DNA of 64,000 nucleotides from Nakamurella lactea DSM 19367 (GTDB lineage Bacteria > Actinomycetota > Actinomycetes > Mycobacteriales > Nakamurellaceae): contig NZ_AUFT01000022.1 in the NCBI RefSeq assembly GCF_000426645.1, positions 36,714-100,713 of the forward strand, read 5' to 3'. Both the position numbers and the translations under genes were made by a program. The notes under the pieces are model-generated. The model was not told the origin of the DNA. It did not search any database and worked only from the letters and a program-made list of their open reading frames with translations. This document shows, piece after piece, positions 44,001 to 51,501 of this stretch (its first letter is position 1; every line of letters begins with the position of its first letter).

Positions 44001-47000
44001 GTCGACGCCAGCAAGACGTGGACCGGCGGGCCACTGGGCATCCCGGAAGCCGGCGTCCCGCAGGACCAGTATCCGACCGCCAGGGTCACACTGACCGGCT
44101 CCAACACCACACCGGCGAAGATCGACCAGCTGACCATCGCGGACGCGACCAGGGGCACCGACCCCTTCGACGCCTTCAACCTGGTGGGCTTCACCACGAT
44201 CACCCCGGCCGCCGACATCGGCGCCGACAACGTGACGATCACGCTGACCCCGGGCCCGGGCGGCCAGAGCGACTACACCAGGGACGAAGCGCTGGCGCTG
44301 ACCGAGGCGCAGCTGGTCGACGTCACGCACATCGAGGTCACCTACACCGGCCGGATCACTGCCGCGACGGCTGACACGGTGCCGACCGCCACGGTCGCGT
44401 TCGACACCAGACTCCGCACCGCATCCCGGTCCACCGGCACCCCGCCGGCCGACGGGCAGACCGTCACCAACACCACCTCGGTGACGGCATCCGATCTGGT
44501 CGGCTACCCGGGCGTCACGCCGGAGAGCGTCACCGCCGACCGGACCGCCGACATCGACCTGGTCGCCCAGGGCATCGACGTCGAGGCCGGAAAGTCCTTC
44601 GACCCGGCCACCCTGACCGAACCGTCCCATGGCCCCTCGACTGTGACGTTGTCCGGGCAGCCCTCCGGTCCGTCCCGCACGGTCAAGATGGTTCTCACCG
44701 ACGACGCCGAAACCTTCTGGAACGCCTACGATCTGGTCTCGCTCAACCCGATCTCGTTCGTCAACCCGATCGATCGGGTGCAGGTAGATGCGTGGACCGG
44801 CGGCAGCTGGTCCGTCGTCAACGGCCAACCGGTGCTGACCGGTGGGTCGTGGCAACTCGGCACCGTTGGCACCACCGCAGAGCTGCCCGCCGGGGTGACC
44901 GCCGACCAGGTTCAACGTCTGCGGTACACCTTCACCAAGGCCGACGGCAGTAACTGGGAGAACCCCGCGAACCCGAAGCAGCTGGCCACTTTTGTCGTCC
45001 AGCGCCGCGACATCCTGCACACCGGCGGACCGGTGCTGCCGGATCTGGCAGCGAACCCGCCGGCCCCCGGCGAGACCGCCCCCGGGGTGACCACCAACGT
45101 CGTCACCGCCGACGTCACCAGCTCCGACGTCGATGCGGCGGGCGATCCGCTGACCGCCAGCGACGACGCCCCGGCGACGATCACCTACCACCACGCCAAC
45201 AACTCGGTCGCGGTGACCAAGGCGCCGGACGGCGACACGGTGCCGCCGGGCAGCCCGTTCACCTACACGTTGACCGTCACCAACAACGGGGACATCGACA
45301 TCACCAACCCGGTGATCACCGATCGGCTGCCCACCGACGCGCAGGGAGCGCAGGTGCAGCTCGCCGACGATCCGAACTTCACCTACGCGATCGCCGGCGG
45401 CACCGGAATGCCCACCGACCCGGCGGACGTCACCGTGACCCAGACCCCGGCAGATTCGCCGACCGAGCTGGCCTTCACCTTCCCGGACGGCAGCACGCTG
45501 CCGGTCGGTGCGACCTACACCATCACCTTTCGGATGCAGACCCGGCCCGGCCTGCCGGCCGATACCGAGTTCACCAATGAGTTCGGGGTGACCGGCGACC
45601 GGCCCTGGGACGCCTGCGACGGGACGCTGGACCCGGACACCGGTGAGTGCACCACGACCGCCACCAACACGGTGATCTCGGCCGGTGCGGTCAGCGTGCA
45701 CAAGGCCGTCAAGGCGCAGGGATCGGACCAGCTCGGCGTCCTGGTCGACCCCGGAGTGACCGGCGATCCGACCTGCCAGGCCGACGCGGACGGCTTTTAC
45801 CTGCGGCCCTGTGTGCCGGTCGCCGAACCCGGCGGCGATGTCACCTGGCGACTGGACTTCCAGAACACCGGTAACCGGCCGCTGGACCGCATCCTTGGCA
45901 TCGACCGGCTGCCCGCCCCAGGCGACGCGGTCGCCACCTCGCCGGCCCTGCCTCGCGGCAGTCAGTGGCGGCCGTTGCTGTCCGGCGATCGGCCCACCGT
46001 CACCACCCCCGGCGCCGGCCAGCTCAACGTGTACTACACCACCGCGCCGGCAGCCGACTGGTGCGACGGACCCACGGCCGCCGACGGGGCACTGCTGTGC
46101 CCGGCGCTGAACTGGCAGGAGTGGCCGGCCGGGGCGACGCTGCCGGTGGATGCGGATACCGTTACCGGCCTGCAGTTCGAGATCCTGCCGGAGACCACGC
46201 TGGCGCCGGCCGCAACGGTCGACGTCGAGGTCGACATGGTCGCGCCGCCGTTCTCACCGGCCGACGCGCCGAACACGGACGCGGCGGCCGACATCGACAC
46301 GATGGCGTTCAACTCGGTGGGCACCTCCGCTCGCTGGGTCACCGGCGACACCACCGGCTACACCCTGACCACCGAGCCGCCGCGGGTCGGCGTCGCACTG
46401 GCCAACGGCCCGCTGCGGGTGGTCAAACACGTCGACGGTGACGGGGCGGCGTTCGCCCCGGACACCTTCGCGGTGACCCTGTCCTGCACGTCCGCCGGCC
46501 AAGTGGTCCCGCTGCCCGATGACGTCAAGAATCTGACGTTGACCGCCGACGAACCGGTCACCGTCTACGACCTGCCCTACCACGCCACCTGCAGGCTGAC
46601 CGATGGGGACAACGGCCAGACCAGCTCGACTCCGCCCGCCCAGACCGAGGCGACGGTGCAACAGGAGATCACCGACGTCGAGACCGCGACACTCACCAAC
46701 ACCTACGACCTGGCATCACTGTCGATCACCAAGGCAGTGGACTCGGCGGCGGTGGACCAGGACGGGAACCCGATCCATTACGGCCCGTTCGGCGTCGAGG
46801 TCGACTGCACCTTCCTGGGCGATCCGGTCTACGCCGAGGGCTACGGGCCGGACGATCCGATGACCGCCGAGCTCGAGGACGGCGACACGGTGACCTTCTC
46901 CGGCCTGCCGGCGGGTGCCGCATGCACGATCACCGAACCGGACGACAAGGGTGCGGTGACCACCACGATCGTCACCACCGTCGGTGACGACGACCCGGTG

Positions 47001-48596
47001 TCCACCGACGGCACGACAGCCCCGCCGATCGAGCTGGCGCCGGATGCCGACGGCGCGACCACCAACACCGCCGTCGTCACGAACACGTACCACGCCGGGC
47101 CGATCCACCTCATCAAGGACGTCACCGGCGACGCGGCCGACAGCTACGGCGCCGGGCCCTTCACCGTGCACATGACCTGTGTGCTGCGGGATCCGACCGG
47201 CGTCCGGACGGACTGGGACGACGACATCGTGCTCGGCGGAGACCAGCCGCTGGAGAAGACGGTCACCGACATCGCCGCCGGATCGCTGTGCACCATCACC
47301 GAGCCGGATGACGCCGGTGCCAGCGTGGTGACCATCTCGCCGAACCGGCCGGTGCTGATCCGGGGAGCCGGTTCGCCGACAACGGCCACCGTCACGGTCA
47401 CCAACTCGTTCGACCCGGCCCAGCTGTCGATCGACAAGGTGGTGACCGGCGAGGCCGCCGATTACGCCGCCGACGAGTTCGACGTCGAGGTGACCTGCTC
47501 CGCGGACGGGGCGGTGCTGCCCGGCTTCCCGACCACGGTGACCGTGGTGCCGGGGACCCCGACGGTGGTCGACACGCTCGCCGGCGCCACCTGTTCTGCG
47601 ACCGAGACGGCGACCGGCCAGGCGACCGAGATCACCTACGACCCTGCGCCTTCCGGCGATTCCGACGGCTCCGGCGACGTCCCGATCAGCGGTGACGGCC
47701 CGAACACCGTCACCATCACCAACGAGTACCGCTCCGGCGGCCTGCAGATCGTCAAACAGCTCGACGGACCGGGGGCCGCCCTGCCGGCCGGCCCGTTCAC
47801 CTTCACCGTCTCCTGCGCCTTCGACGGTGACGACGCGGCGTTCACCGACACCGTCCAGCTGAAGCGGACCGCCGACGAGCTCACCCTGCATTCCGATCCG
47901 ATCACCGGTCTTCCGGTCGGCGCGGTGTGCACGGTCACCGAGTCCGACTCCGGCGGCGCGGACAGCACCCCGCCGCCGGTGGTGGTCACCATCCCGGACG
48001 CGGATGCCGCTGGCGCCGCCCAGGTCGTGGTGGCGGGCTTCGTCAACCCGTTCTCCGCCACCAAATTGCAGGTGACCAAGGTGCTGGCCGGCGATGCCGC
48101 CGCGGCGCACACCGATGACGTCTTCACCGTCGTCGTCACCTGCGAGCTCGAAGTCGCCGGCGACACCGCCGAGGTGTTCTCCGGTCCCGTGAAGGTCAAG
48201 GGCGGGCAGACGGTCCCGGTGACCACCGCGTCCGGCGATGATCTGCTGATCCTGGCCGGCACCAGGTGTTACGGTGCCGAGCCGGACACCGGTGGAGCGG
48301 ATTCCGCTGTGCTGGACCATGATTCGCCCGCCACCGCGGTGATCGCCGGAGTCGATCCAGCGGGTGGCGACGTCCCGGTCCTCACCATCACCGCGACGAA
48401 CACCTTCGACACCCCGCCCACCACCCCGCCGACGACGCCGCCGACCGTCCCGCCCACGACGCCGCCGACCACCCCACCGTCGAGCGCATTGCCGAACACC
48501 GGCGTGCCGGCCGGGAACATGTTGGCGATCGGCCTGGCGCTACTGGCCGCCGGGCTGGTGCTGGTACTCGGCTCCCGCAGGCGCCGGCGCGGTTGA
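41067..48596 (+). CDS. Giant LPNTG-anchored surface protein with DUF11 and DUF5979 repeats
   Basis: A 2509-residue cell-wall protein. A long signal peptide (basic MVQRRRARRALRS, then a hydrophobic core ending PAASAA near residue 53) precedes many beta-sandwich modules of the DUF11/isopeptide type (for example PPGSPFTYTLTVTNNGDIDI). Six DUF5979-like repeats start near residues 1783, 1885, 2012, 2120, 2225 and 2334; each opens with a K-x-V strand and has a conserved Cys pair. A Pro/Thr-rich wall spacer leads to LPNTG (2475-2479), a hydrophobic helix and an Arg tail, so sortase anchoring is expected. No sortase is in the window. ATG 41067 follows GTGGAGGAG. It is an adhesin or stalk candidate. 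Confidence 0.9.
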   Translation: MIEADDVPAAQPGRPVRRMVQRRRARRALRSWLSLAMATVIGLSLAMLAAPAASAAPTASMSIQKSADATDVEPGQTFNYTIQFQCTAGTVNGCVNAVLVDPLPDYISLNGTPTIAGPTSNPTIDNGPPVTVTFNDDLGNGDIGLAPGNVIVLTIPVVVDEDIPVSESGQPLENTATITADNADQKADSATVTPTIPSTFAAKTTKEITPTGAPAVPGTPLSVALTGQNNSNVPVDTMVIQDPVDPTATPSPFQYLGVTGLGEVTMPEGAETVQVSAYVNGQWVDGPVGPPAALPPNPPTDPADITGLRWTFTSTDDNGIVPGATADVGIDLEQRENVTELTDPITIANDANTTVTQGTDSATSDPASDTYRIPPTALDLAAGKSFDPDTVHAGDSSVVTVTGTNNSEVPLESMTITEPKAGTTNPFADGGLTFDGIGSDAEGADVVWPDGATGAHVTYTGPGCPGTEQDATAPNTLPGPPAGCTPTGFTATFDGPINPGAQATIPFQVTTASDQAVQSVTRDNTVDVTGTANGVDAQADATDSITSLGDRLFVDTSKKITPAAVPSQPGEIVTAQLGARIRPFPASTVDATTIIVQDPASIPDPNQWYDSFDPQAVTATPVPGCSTLTVQYTEDGTTWTDIPGMVDIPPGIFNGVIPEDISAAAIGIRFVYTADPAGGNCSGGFPPGTAVQPNLSYALEDDAGGTDGIMTNCVQSSASVGDVDGTSLQRCASVTLTPPDLGNVDPIDKAWDQDLVNARSEAVVGATLSWSTNGFTGVQRAEINDTQDPDTTALPDSVFDTWDLVRIDPITPELDPLLTYDQITKVELYQLPAGSTDPAAGSWVEPANDPCPDACDGTFPGYTLSSDQRAVTIGFRLSYIESPTRSERLGTPTAPSIGSGVASSQGNNRHIHPVFQLRDELRSNEDVPVTADRVYNTDNSGEINNTVRATAYPEVNSTTPSLTATDADVINLLHVPVTVDASKTWTGGPLGIPEAGVPQDQYPTARVTLTGSNTTPAKIDQLTIADATRGTDPFDAFNLVGFTTITPAADIGADNVTITLTPGPGGQSDYTRDEALALTEAQLVDVTHIEVTYTGRITAATADTVPTATVAFDTRLRTASRSTGTPPADGQTVTNTTSVTASDLVGYPGVTPESVTADRTADIDLVAQGIDVEAGKSFDPATLTEPSHGPSTVTLSGQPSGPSRTVKMVLTDDAETFWNAYDLVSLNPISFVNPIDRVQVDAWTGGSWSVVNGQPVLTGGSWQLGTVGTTAELPAGVTADQVQRLRYTFTKADGSNWENPANPKQLATFVVQRRDILHTGGPVLPDLAANPPAPGETAPGVTTNVVTADVTSSDVDAAGDPLTASDDAPATITYHHANNSVAVTKAPDGDTVPPGSPFTYTLTVTNNGDIDITNPVITDRLPTDAQGAQVQLADDPNFTYAIAGGTGMPTDPADVTVTQTPADSPTELAFTFPDGSTLPVGATYTITFRMQTRPGLPADTEFTNEFGVTGDRPWDACDGTLDPDTGECTTTATNTVISAGAVSVHKAVKAQGSDQLGVLVDPGVTGDPTCQADADGFYLRPCVPVAEPGGDVTWRLDFQNTGNRPLDRILGIDRLPAPGDAVATSPALPRGSQWRPLLSGDRPTVTTPGAGQLNVYYTTAPAADWCDGPTAADGALLCPALNWQEWPAGATLPVDADTVTGLQFEILPETTLAPAATVDVEVDMVAPPFSPADAPNTDAAADIDTMAFNSVGTSARWVTGDTTGYTLTTEPPRVGVALANGPLRVVKHVDGDGAAFAPDTFAVTLSCTSAGQVVPLPDDVKNLTLTADEPVTVYDLPYHATCRLTDGDNGQTSSTPPAQTEATVQQEITDVETATLTNTYDLASLSITKAVDSAAVDQDGNPIHYGPFGVEVDCTFLGDPVYAEGYGPDDPMTAELEDGDTVTFSGLPAGAACTITEPDDKGAVTTTIVTTVGDDDPVSTDGTTAPPIELAPDADGATTNTAVVTNTYHAGPIHLIKDVTGDAADSYGAGPFTVHMTCVLRDPTGVRTDWDDDIVLGGDQPLEKTVTDIAAGSLCTITEPDDAGASVVTISPNRPVLIRGAGSPTTATVTVTNSFDPAQLSIDKVVTGEAADYAADEFDVEVTCSADGAVLPGFPTTVTVVPGTPTVVDTLAGATCSATETATGQATEITYDPAPSGDSDGSGDVPISGDGPNTVTITNEYRSGGLQIVKQLDGPGAALPAGPFTFTVSCAFDGDDAAFTDTVQLKRTADELTLHSDPITGLPVGAVCTVTESDSGGADSTPPPVVVTIPDADAAGAAQVVVAGFVNPFSATKLQVTKVLAGDAAAAHTDDVFTVVVTCELEVAGDTAEVFSGPVKVKGGQTVPVTTASGDDLLILAGTRCYGAEPDTGGADSAVLDHDSPATAVIAGVDPAGGDVPVLTITATNTFDTPPTTPPTTPPTVPPTTPPTTPPSSALPNTGVPAGNMLAIGLALLAAGLVLVLGSRRRRRG

Positions 48597-48655
48597 GTCC
48601 GGCGCGGCTGAGTGGTGCCGCGGTTGAGAGCGGTTGACTGCTGATGGTGGAGTGG

Positions 48656-49558
48656 TCAGTCCCGCTTGATGCACCGGAAGCCGAGGTGGCTGGTGCTGCT
48701 GCGGACCGACTGGCCCTGCCGGGCCGGCGGCCGGTACCGCAGGCAGTACGACTCGGCACACACGTGCGAGCCGCCCTTCATCACCTTGCGGTCGCTCTCC
48801 TGCAGGGGTCGCTCTGGAGCACAACAGGAATGCTGCTCGGCGCCGGCCTCGGCATGGCTGTCGGTCCAGCCCGATGTCGTCCACTCCCAGACATTGCCGA
48901 TCAGGTCCACCAGCCCCCAGTCGTTCGCCCGGTAGCGTCCGACCGCAGAGGTGCGGTCCCGGCCCGGCGGTTCGAGGTTCTGCCACGGGAACTCCCCACG
49001 CCAGGTGTTCGCCATCACCCGCCCGTGCGGCTCCACCTCGTCGCCCCAGGCATACATGGTCGGCGGGCGCCCTGCCCTGGCGGCGTACTCCCACTCCACC
49101 TCGGTGGGAAGCTCCTTGCCTGCCCAGTGCGCGTAAGCCAGCGCGTCCTCGAAAGCGATGTGCACCACGGGATGCCGGTCCAGGCCGTCGAGCGTGCTAC
49201 CCGGGCCCAACGGGGCGCGCCAGTGGGCGCCCGTTGTCCAGTGCCACCACTGGCGCCAGTCGTTCAACGGCACCGGCCCCTCGGTCTGACGGAACACCAG
49301 TGAGCCGGCCACCAGCTGATCGGGCGTGGCGTCCGGGAATTCCTCGGCGGTCGGCGGCGTCTCGGCGATCGTGCGATAACCGGTGTCCTTGACGAACCGG
49401 CGGAATTCGGCATTGGTGACCGGGTGCTGATCCATCCGGAATCCGGCGACCTGCTCCAGGTGCGCCGGGCGCTCCTCCGGGTAGTGATCGTCGCTACCCA
49501 TCAGGAAGCTGCCGGCCGGAATCGACACCATGTTCTTCGAATCGTCAGTGTTCGGCAC
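48656..49558 (-). CDS. Formylglycine-generating enzyme (sulfatase activator)
   Basis: A SUMF1/EgtB-fold enzyme of about 300 residues (GTG 49558; ATG 49531 is an alternative giving 291). It oxidises the Cys of C-x-P-x-R motifs in sulfatases to formylglycine. It opens MVSIPAGSFLMGSDD, the family start; the Ca-site and core (GNVWEWTTSGW) are present. The active-site region MKGGSHVCAESYCLRYRPPA keeps both catalytic Cys (about 267 and 272), as in the actinobacterial FGE. This separates it from SUMF-like proteins lacking them. Three cysteine-type sulfatases lie 11-23 kb away, and the gene shares their palindrome. Confidence 0.92.
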   Translation of the reverse strand: MPNTDDSKNMVSIPAGSFLMGSDDHYPEERPAHLEQVAGFRMDQHPVTNAEFRRFVKDTGYRTIAETPPTAEEFPDATPDQLVAGSLVFRQTEGPVPLNDWRQWWHWTTGAHWRAPLGPGSTLDGLDRHPVVHIAFEDALAYAHWAGKELPTEVEWEYAARAGRPPTMYAWGDEVEPHGRVMANTWRGEFPWQNLEPPGRDRTSAVGRYRANDWGLVDLIGNVWEWTTSGWTDSHAEAGAEQHSCCAPERPLQESDRKVMKGGSHVCAESYCLRYRPPARQGQSVRSSTSHLGFRCIKRD

Positions 49559-49629
49559 GTCTGAATCGTACGTGACCCAGGATCGCCGAGACCCGGTGCT
49601 GTCCGGCGATAACCGCCTGGTAGCAACGA

Positions 49630-49646
49630 TCACCCAAGACGGGTGA
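49630..49646. promoter_or_regulatory. Island palindrome copy 10: TCACCC-aagac-GGGTGA
   Basis: It lies in the divergent region between the FGE gene (starts 49558) and the 62-residue peptide gene (starts 49748). An AAATAT/TATGGT -10-like element lies about 30-33 nt rightward of its centre. Confidence 0.75.
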
Positions 49647-49747
49647 GCCCGCCGCCGGCCGCCGGAAATATGGTCGGATGCACCAGCCACGGTGAGCCGG
49701 GACCGACGTTCGCCGATGCCCGTTCTCGCCCGATCGAGGAGCGCAAC

Positions 49748-49936
49748 ATGTCCATGTACATGTACGAGTCCCACGACCACGATCGAGTGCGGATGCGCTG
49801 CTCCGCAGTGAACAGCGCGGTGGGCAACCCGTCCAGTGCGACCATGCGCGCCCATCCGGCCGTCGTCGCCATCGCCGTGGTGTTACTGCTGATCGTGGCG
49901 ATCGACATTTCGCTGGTCCTGGTGGGAATGCTCTGA
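49748..49936 (+). CDS. Small single-pass membrane peptide, His/Met-rich N-terminus
   Basis: A 62-residue protein with a GAGGAG site 7 nt before ATG 49748. The N-terminus (MSMYMYESHDHDRVRMRC) is rich in Met, His, Asp and Tyr, with one Cys, and could bind a metal. A single hydrophobic helix (about 37-62, AVVAIAVVLLLIVAIDISLV) ends the protein. I do not recognise a family. It is divergent from FGE and under the shared palindrome. FGE is a copper-dependent enzyme, so a metal-related role is conceivable but speculative. Confidence 0.6.
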   Translation: MSMYMYESHDHDRVRMRCSAVNSAVGNPSSATMRAHPAVVAIAVVLLLIVAIDISLVLVGML

Positions 49937-49996
49937 TTCGGTACGAGAGGATTCGGTACGAGAGGACCGCCTCCCCGAGAACACCGGGGAAGGCGG
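49936..49996. terminator. 15-bp tandem duplication followed by terminator-like hairpin
   Basis: ATTCGGTACGAGAGG occurs twice in tandem (49936-49950, 49951-49965). A stem CCGCCTCCCCG (49967-49977) / CGGGGAAGGCGG (49985-49996) with one bulge follows. It sits between the convergent small-peptide and SHOCT genes and probably terminates one or both. Confidence 0.6.
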
Positions 49997-50015
49997 CCGT
50001 CTGCGGTGAATCGGG

Positions 50016-50360
50016 TCAGCCGTTGAGCAGCTTGGCCTTCTGCGCCGCGAATTCCTCTTCGGTCAGCACCCCGGAGCTACGTAGTTCGCCGAGTTCGCGC
50101 AGCTGTGCGATCAAATCCTCGGAGGCTGCGCCGGCCGCCGGCGGCGGTGGCGCCGGCTGGGCATAGACCGGTGGCGCCTGCTGCGCGGCGAGCTGCTCCT
50201 GCTGGTAGGCCTCGGCCTGCTGTTGCTCCTGGGCCCGTTGTTGTGCATGTCGCGTCATGCCACCGGATACGGCGGTCGCCGTCCCGGCGATCACGGCGGT
50301 CCGTGCGACCGTTCCGAGCAGTCCGGGCCGTCCGGCCCGCATCATAGGTCGGCCAATCAT
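50016..50360 (-). CDS. SHOCT-domain protein
   Basis: A 114-residue protein. A short N-terminal segment of moderate hydrophobicity (LLGTVARTAVIAGTATAVSG, about 14-33) and a Gln/Ala/Pro-rich linker precede a C-terminal SHOCT domain (LIAQLRELGELRSSGVLTEE, then FAAQKAKLL; residues 84-112). SHOCT is a short oligomerisation helix pair found on many actinobacterial membrane and stress proteins. It is last in a leftward set (DUF7144, DUF6325, SHOCT) behind SulP3. Function unknown. Confidence 0.85.
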   Translation of the reverse strand: MIGRPMMRAGRPGLLGTVARTAVIAGTATAVSGGMTRHAQQRAQEQQQAEAYQQEQLAAQQAPPVYAQPAPPPPAAGAASEDLIAQLRELGELRSSGVLTEEEFAAQKAKLLNG

Positions 50361-50426
50361 GATGCCTCCTCACTGTTGTACGAAAGTTGCACGCCGTTGC
50401 GGTGCATGGACGAAAACTCGGCGCGG

Positions 50427-50852
50427 TCAGGCATCTTCCAGGCCCGCGAACGCACTTTCGACATCCTCGGCCGGGATGCGCGCCTGACTGATGACGTTGC
50501 CGCCTGCCTCACCCAGAGCGGCGAGGAACTCCCGCGCCCAGACATTCTCGTAGACGATCAGGCCCGCAGCCGAACCCGGGGCCAATTCGACCGCGACAGC
50601 CTCCAGATCGCTGTCGCTGAGCAGCCCGCCGAACTCGCCGTCCAGGCCGGCGTAGAACCCGGCGGCCTCGTCGTCCAGCGCGTCGATCTCGATCGTATCG
50701 ACATTCCCGTCGGCGTCCTTCGAGATGAACACCAGATCGATGATGTGAACGATGTTCTGCTCCACCAGCCTGGCGATGGCAGTGGCGATGCCTCCGTGAA
50801 ACGATCCCTCTCGAAATTCGGCCACCAGGAAGTCGACCGGTCCTCGCTGCAT
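50427..50852 (-). CDS. DUF6325-family protein
   Basis: A 141-residue cytosolic protein. The pattern GPVDFLVAEFREGSFHGGIA, then IVHIIDLVFISKDADGNVDT and VYENVWAREFLAALGEAGG is typical of the DUF6325/DUF1269-like group found with SHOCT and DUF7144 genes in actinobacteria. The expected fold is alpha/beta, without catalytic residues. It lies 27 nt after DUF7144-2 and 66 nt before SHOCT, so the three are probably one transcript under the palindrome at 51485. Confidence 0.75.
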   Translation of the reverse strand: MQRGPVDFLVAEFREGSFHGGIATAIARLVEQNIVHIIDLVFISKDADGNVDTIEIDALDDEAAGFYAGLDGEFGGLLSDSDLEAVAVELAPGSAAGLIVYENVWAREFLAALGEAGGNVISQARIPAEDVESAFAGLEDA

Positions 50853-50879
50853 ATTCAGCTCCTTCTGCTACTCGTTGAT

Positions 50880-51362
50880 TCAGTCGATGGCGCGGTCGTA
50901 GTTGGCCAGCGCCCAGATCAGTGCCACATCCAGAATGATGATGATGATCGCCCAGGCCGGGTAGTACGGCAGGAACATGAAGTTCGCCATCGCGCTGAAC
51001 AGGGCCAGTCCGATCCCTACGACCCTGGCCCACATGGCTCCGATGACCAGGGCGAATCCGGTGATCACCATCAGCACCCCGATGACGAAATGGATCCAGC
51101 CCCAGGTGGTGACGTTGAACGTGTAGGTGAAATTCCGTGCGACGACAAAGAAGTCGCCCTTGATCAGGGCGGCCAATCCCTGCAGGAACTGCAGCACTCC
51201 GGCGAGCAGCAGGAAGATGGCACCGACCGCCGTCACCCCGATGATCACTGCCCGTTTCCCGGCACCGAGCTCCGGCTCCACCGCGACCCGTCGCTGGGTC
51301 GGAGGCGACCCCTGCTCGGGCGGTGCGTCGCCGACTCCCGGCGACGGATTCGATTGCGTCAT
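50880..51362 (-). CDS. DUF7144-family membrane protein 2
   Basis: A 160-residue paralog of the 39942 protein. A Pro-rich N-terminus of about 35 residues precedes four helices, with LQFLQGLAALIKGDFFVVAR, TTWGWIHFVIGVLMVITGFA and ANFMFLPYYPAWAIIIIILD clearly matching. ATG 51362 has AGGAAA upstream; the frame open to 51488 is rejected because it would run through the promoter palindrome. It is first gene of a leftward stress-type cluster downstream of SulP3. Function unknown. Confidence 0.85.
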   Translation of the reverse strand: MTQSNPSPGVGDAPPEQGSPPTQRRVAVEPELGAGKRAVIIGVTAVGAIFLLLAGVLQFLQGLAALIKGDFFVVARNFTYTFNVTTWGWIHFVIGVLMVITGFALVIGAMWARVVGIGLALFSAMANFMFLPYYPAWAIIIIILDVALIWALANYDRAID

Positions 51363-51484
51363 CGGTCGTTTCCTCGCATTTCTGCTCGCGTTGCCCGGTG
51401 AGTCCCGCGGACCGGAGCACTCGTGGTCGATCGTGAGGCACGTCCTACCGCTCTGAAGGTAGCGGCGCGATCGCGATCCGGGAC

Positions 51485-51501
51485 TCACCCATCACGGGTG
51501 A
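51485..51501. promoter_or_regulatory. Island palindrome copy 11: TCACCC-atcac-GGGTGA
   Basis: It overlaps the stop codon of SulP3 (gene end 51492), so the downstream DUF7144-DUF6325-SHOCT set has its own promoter. CTACCT (leftward, 51457-51462) is a possible -10 about 33 nt from the centre. Confidence 0.72.
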
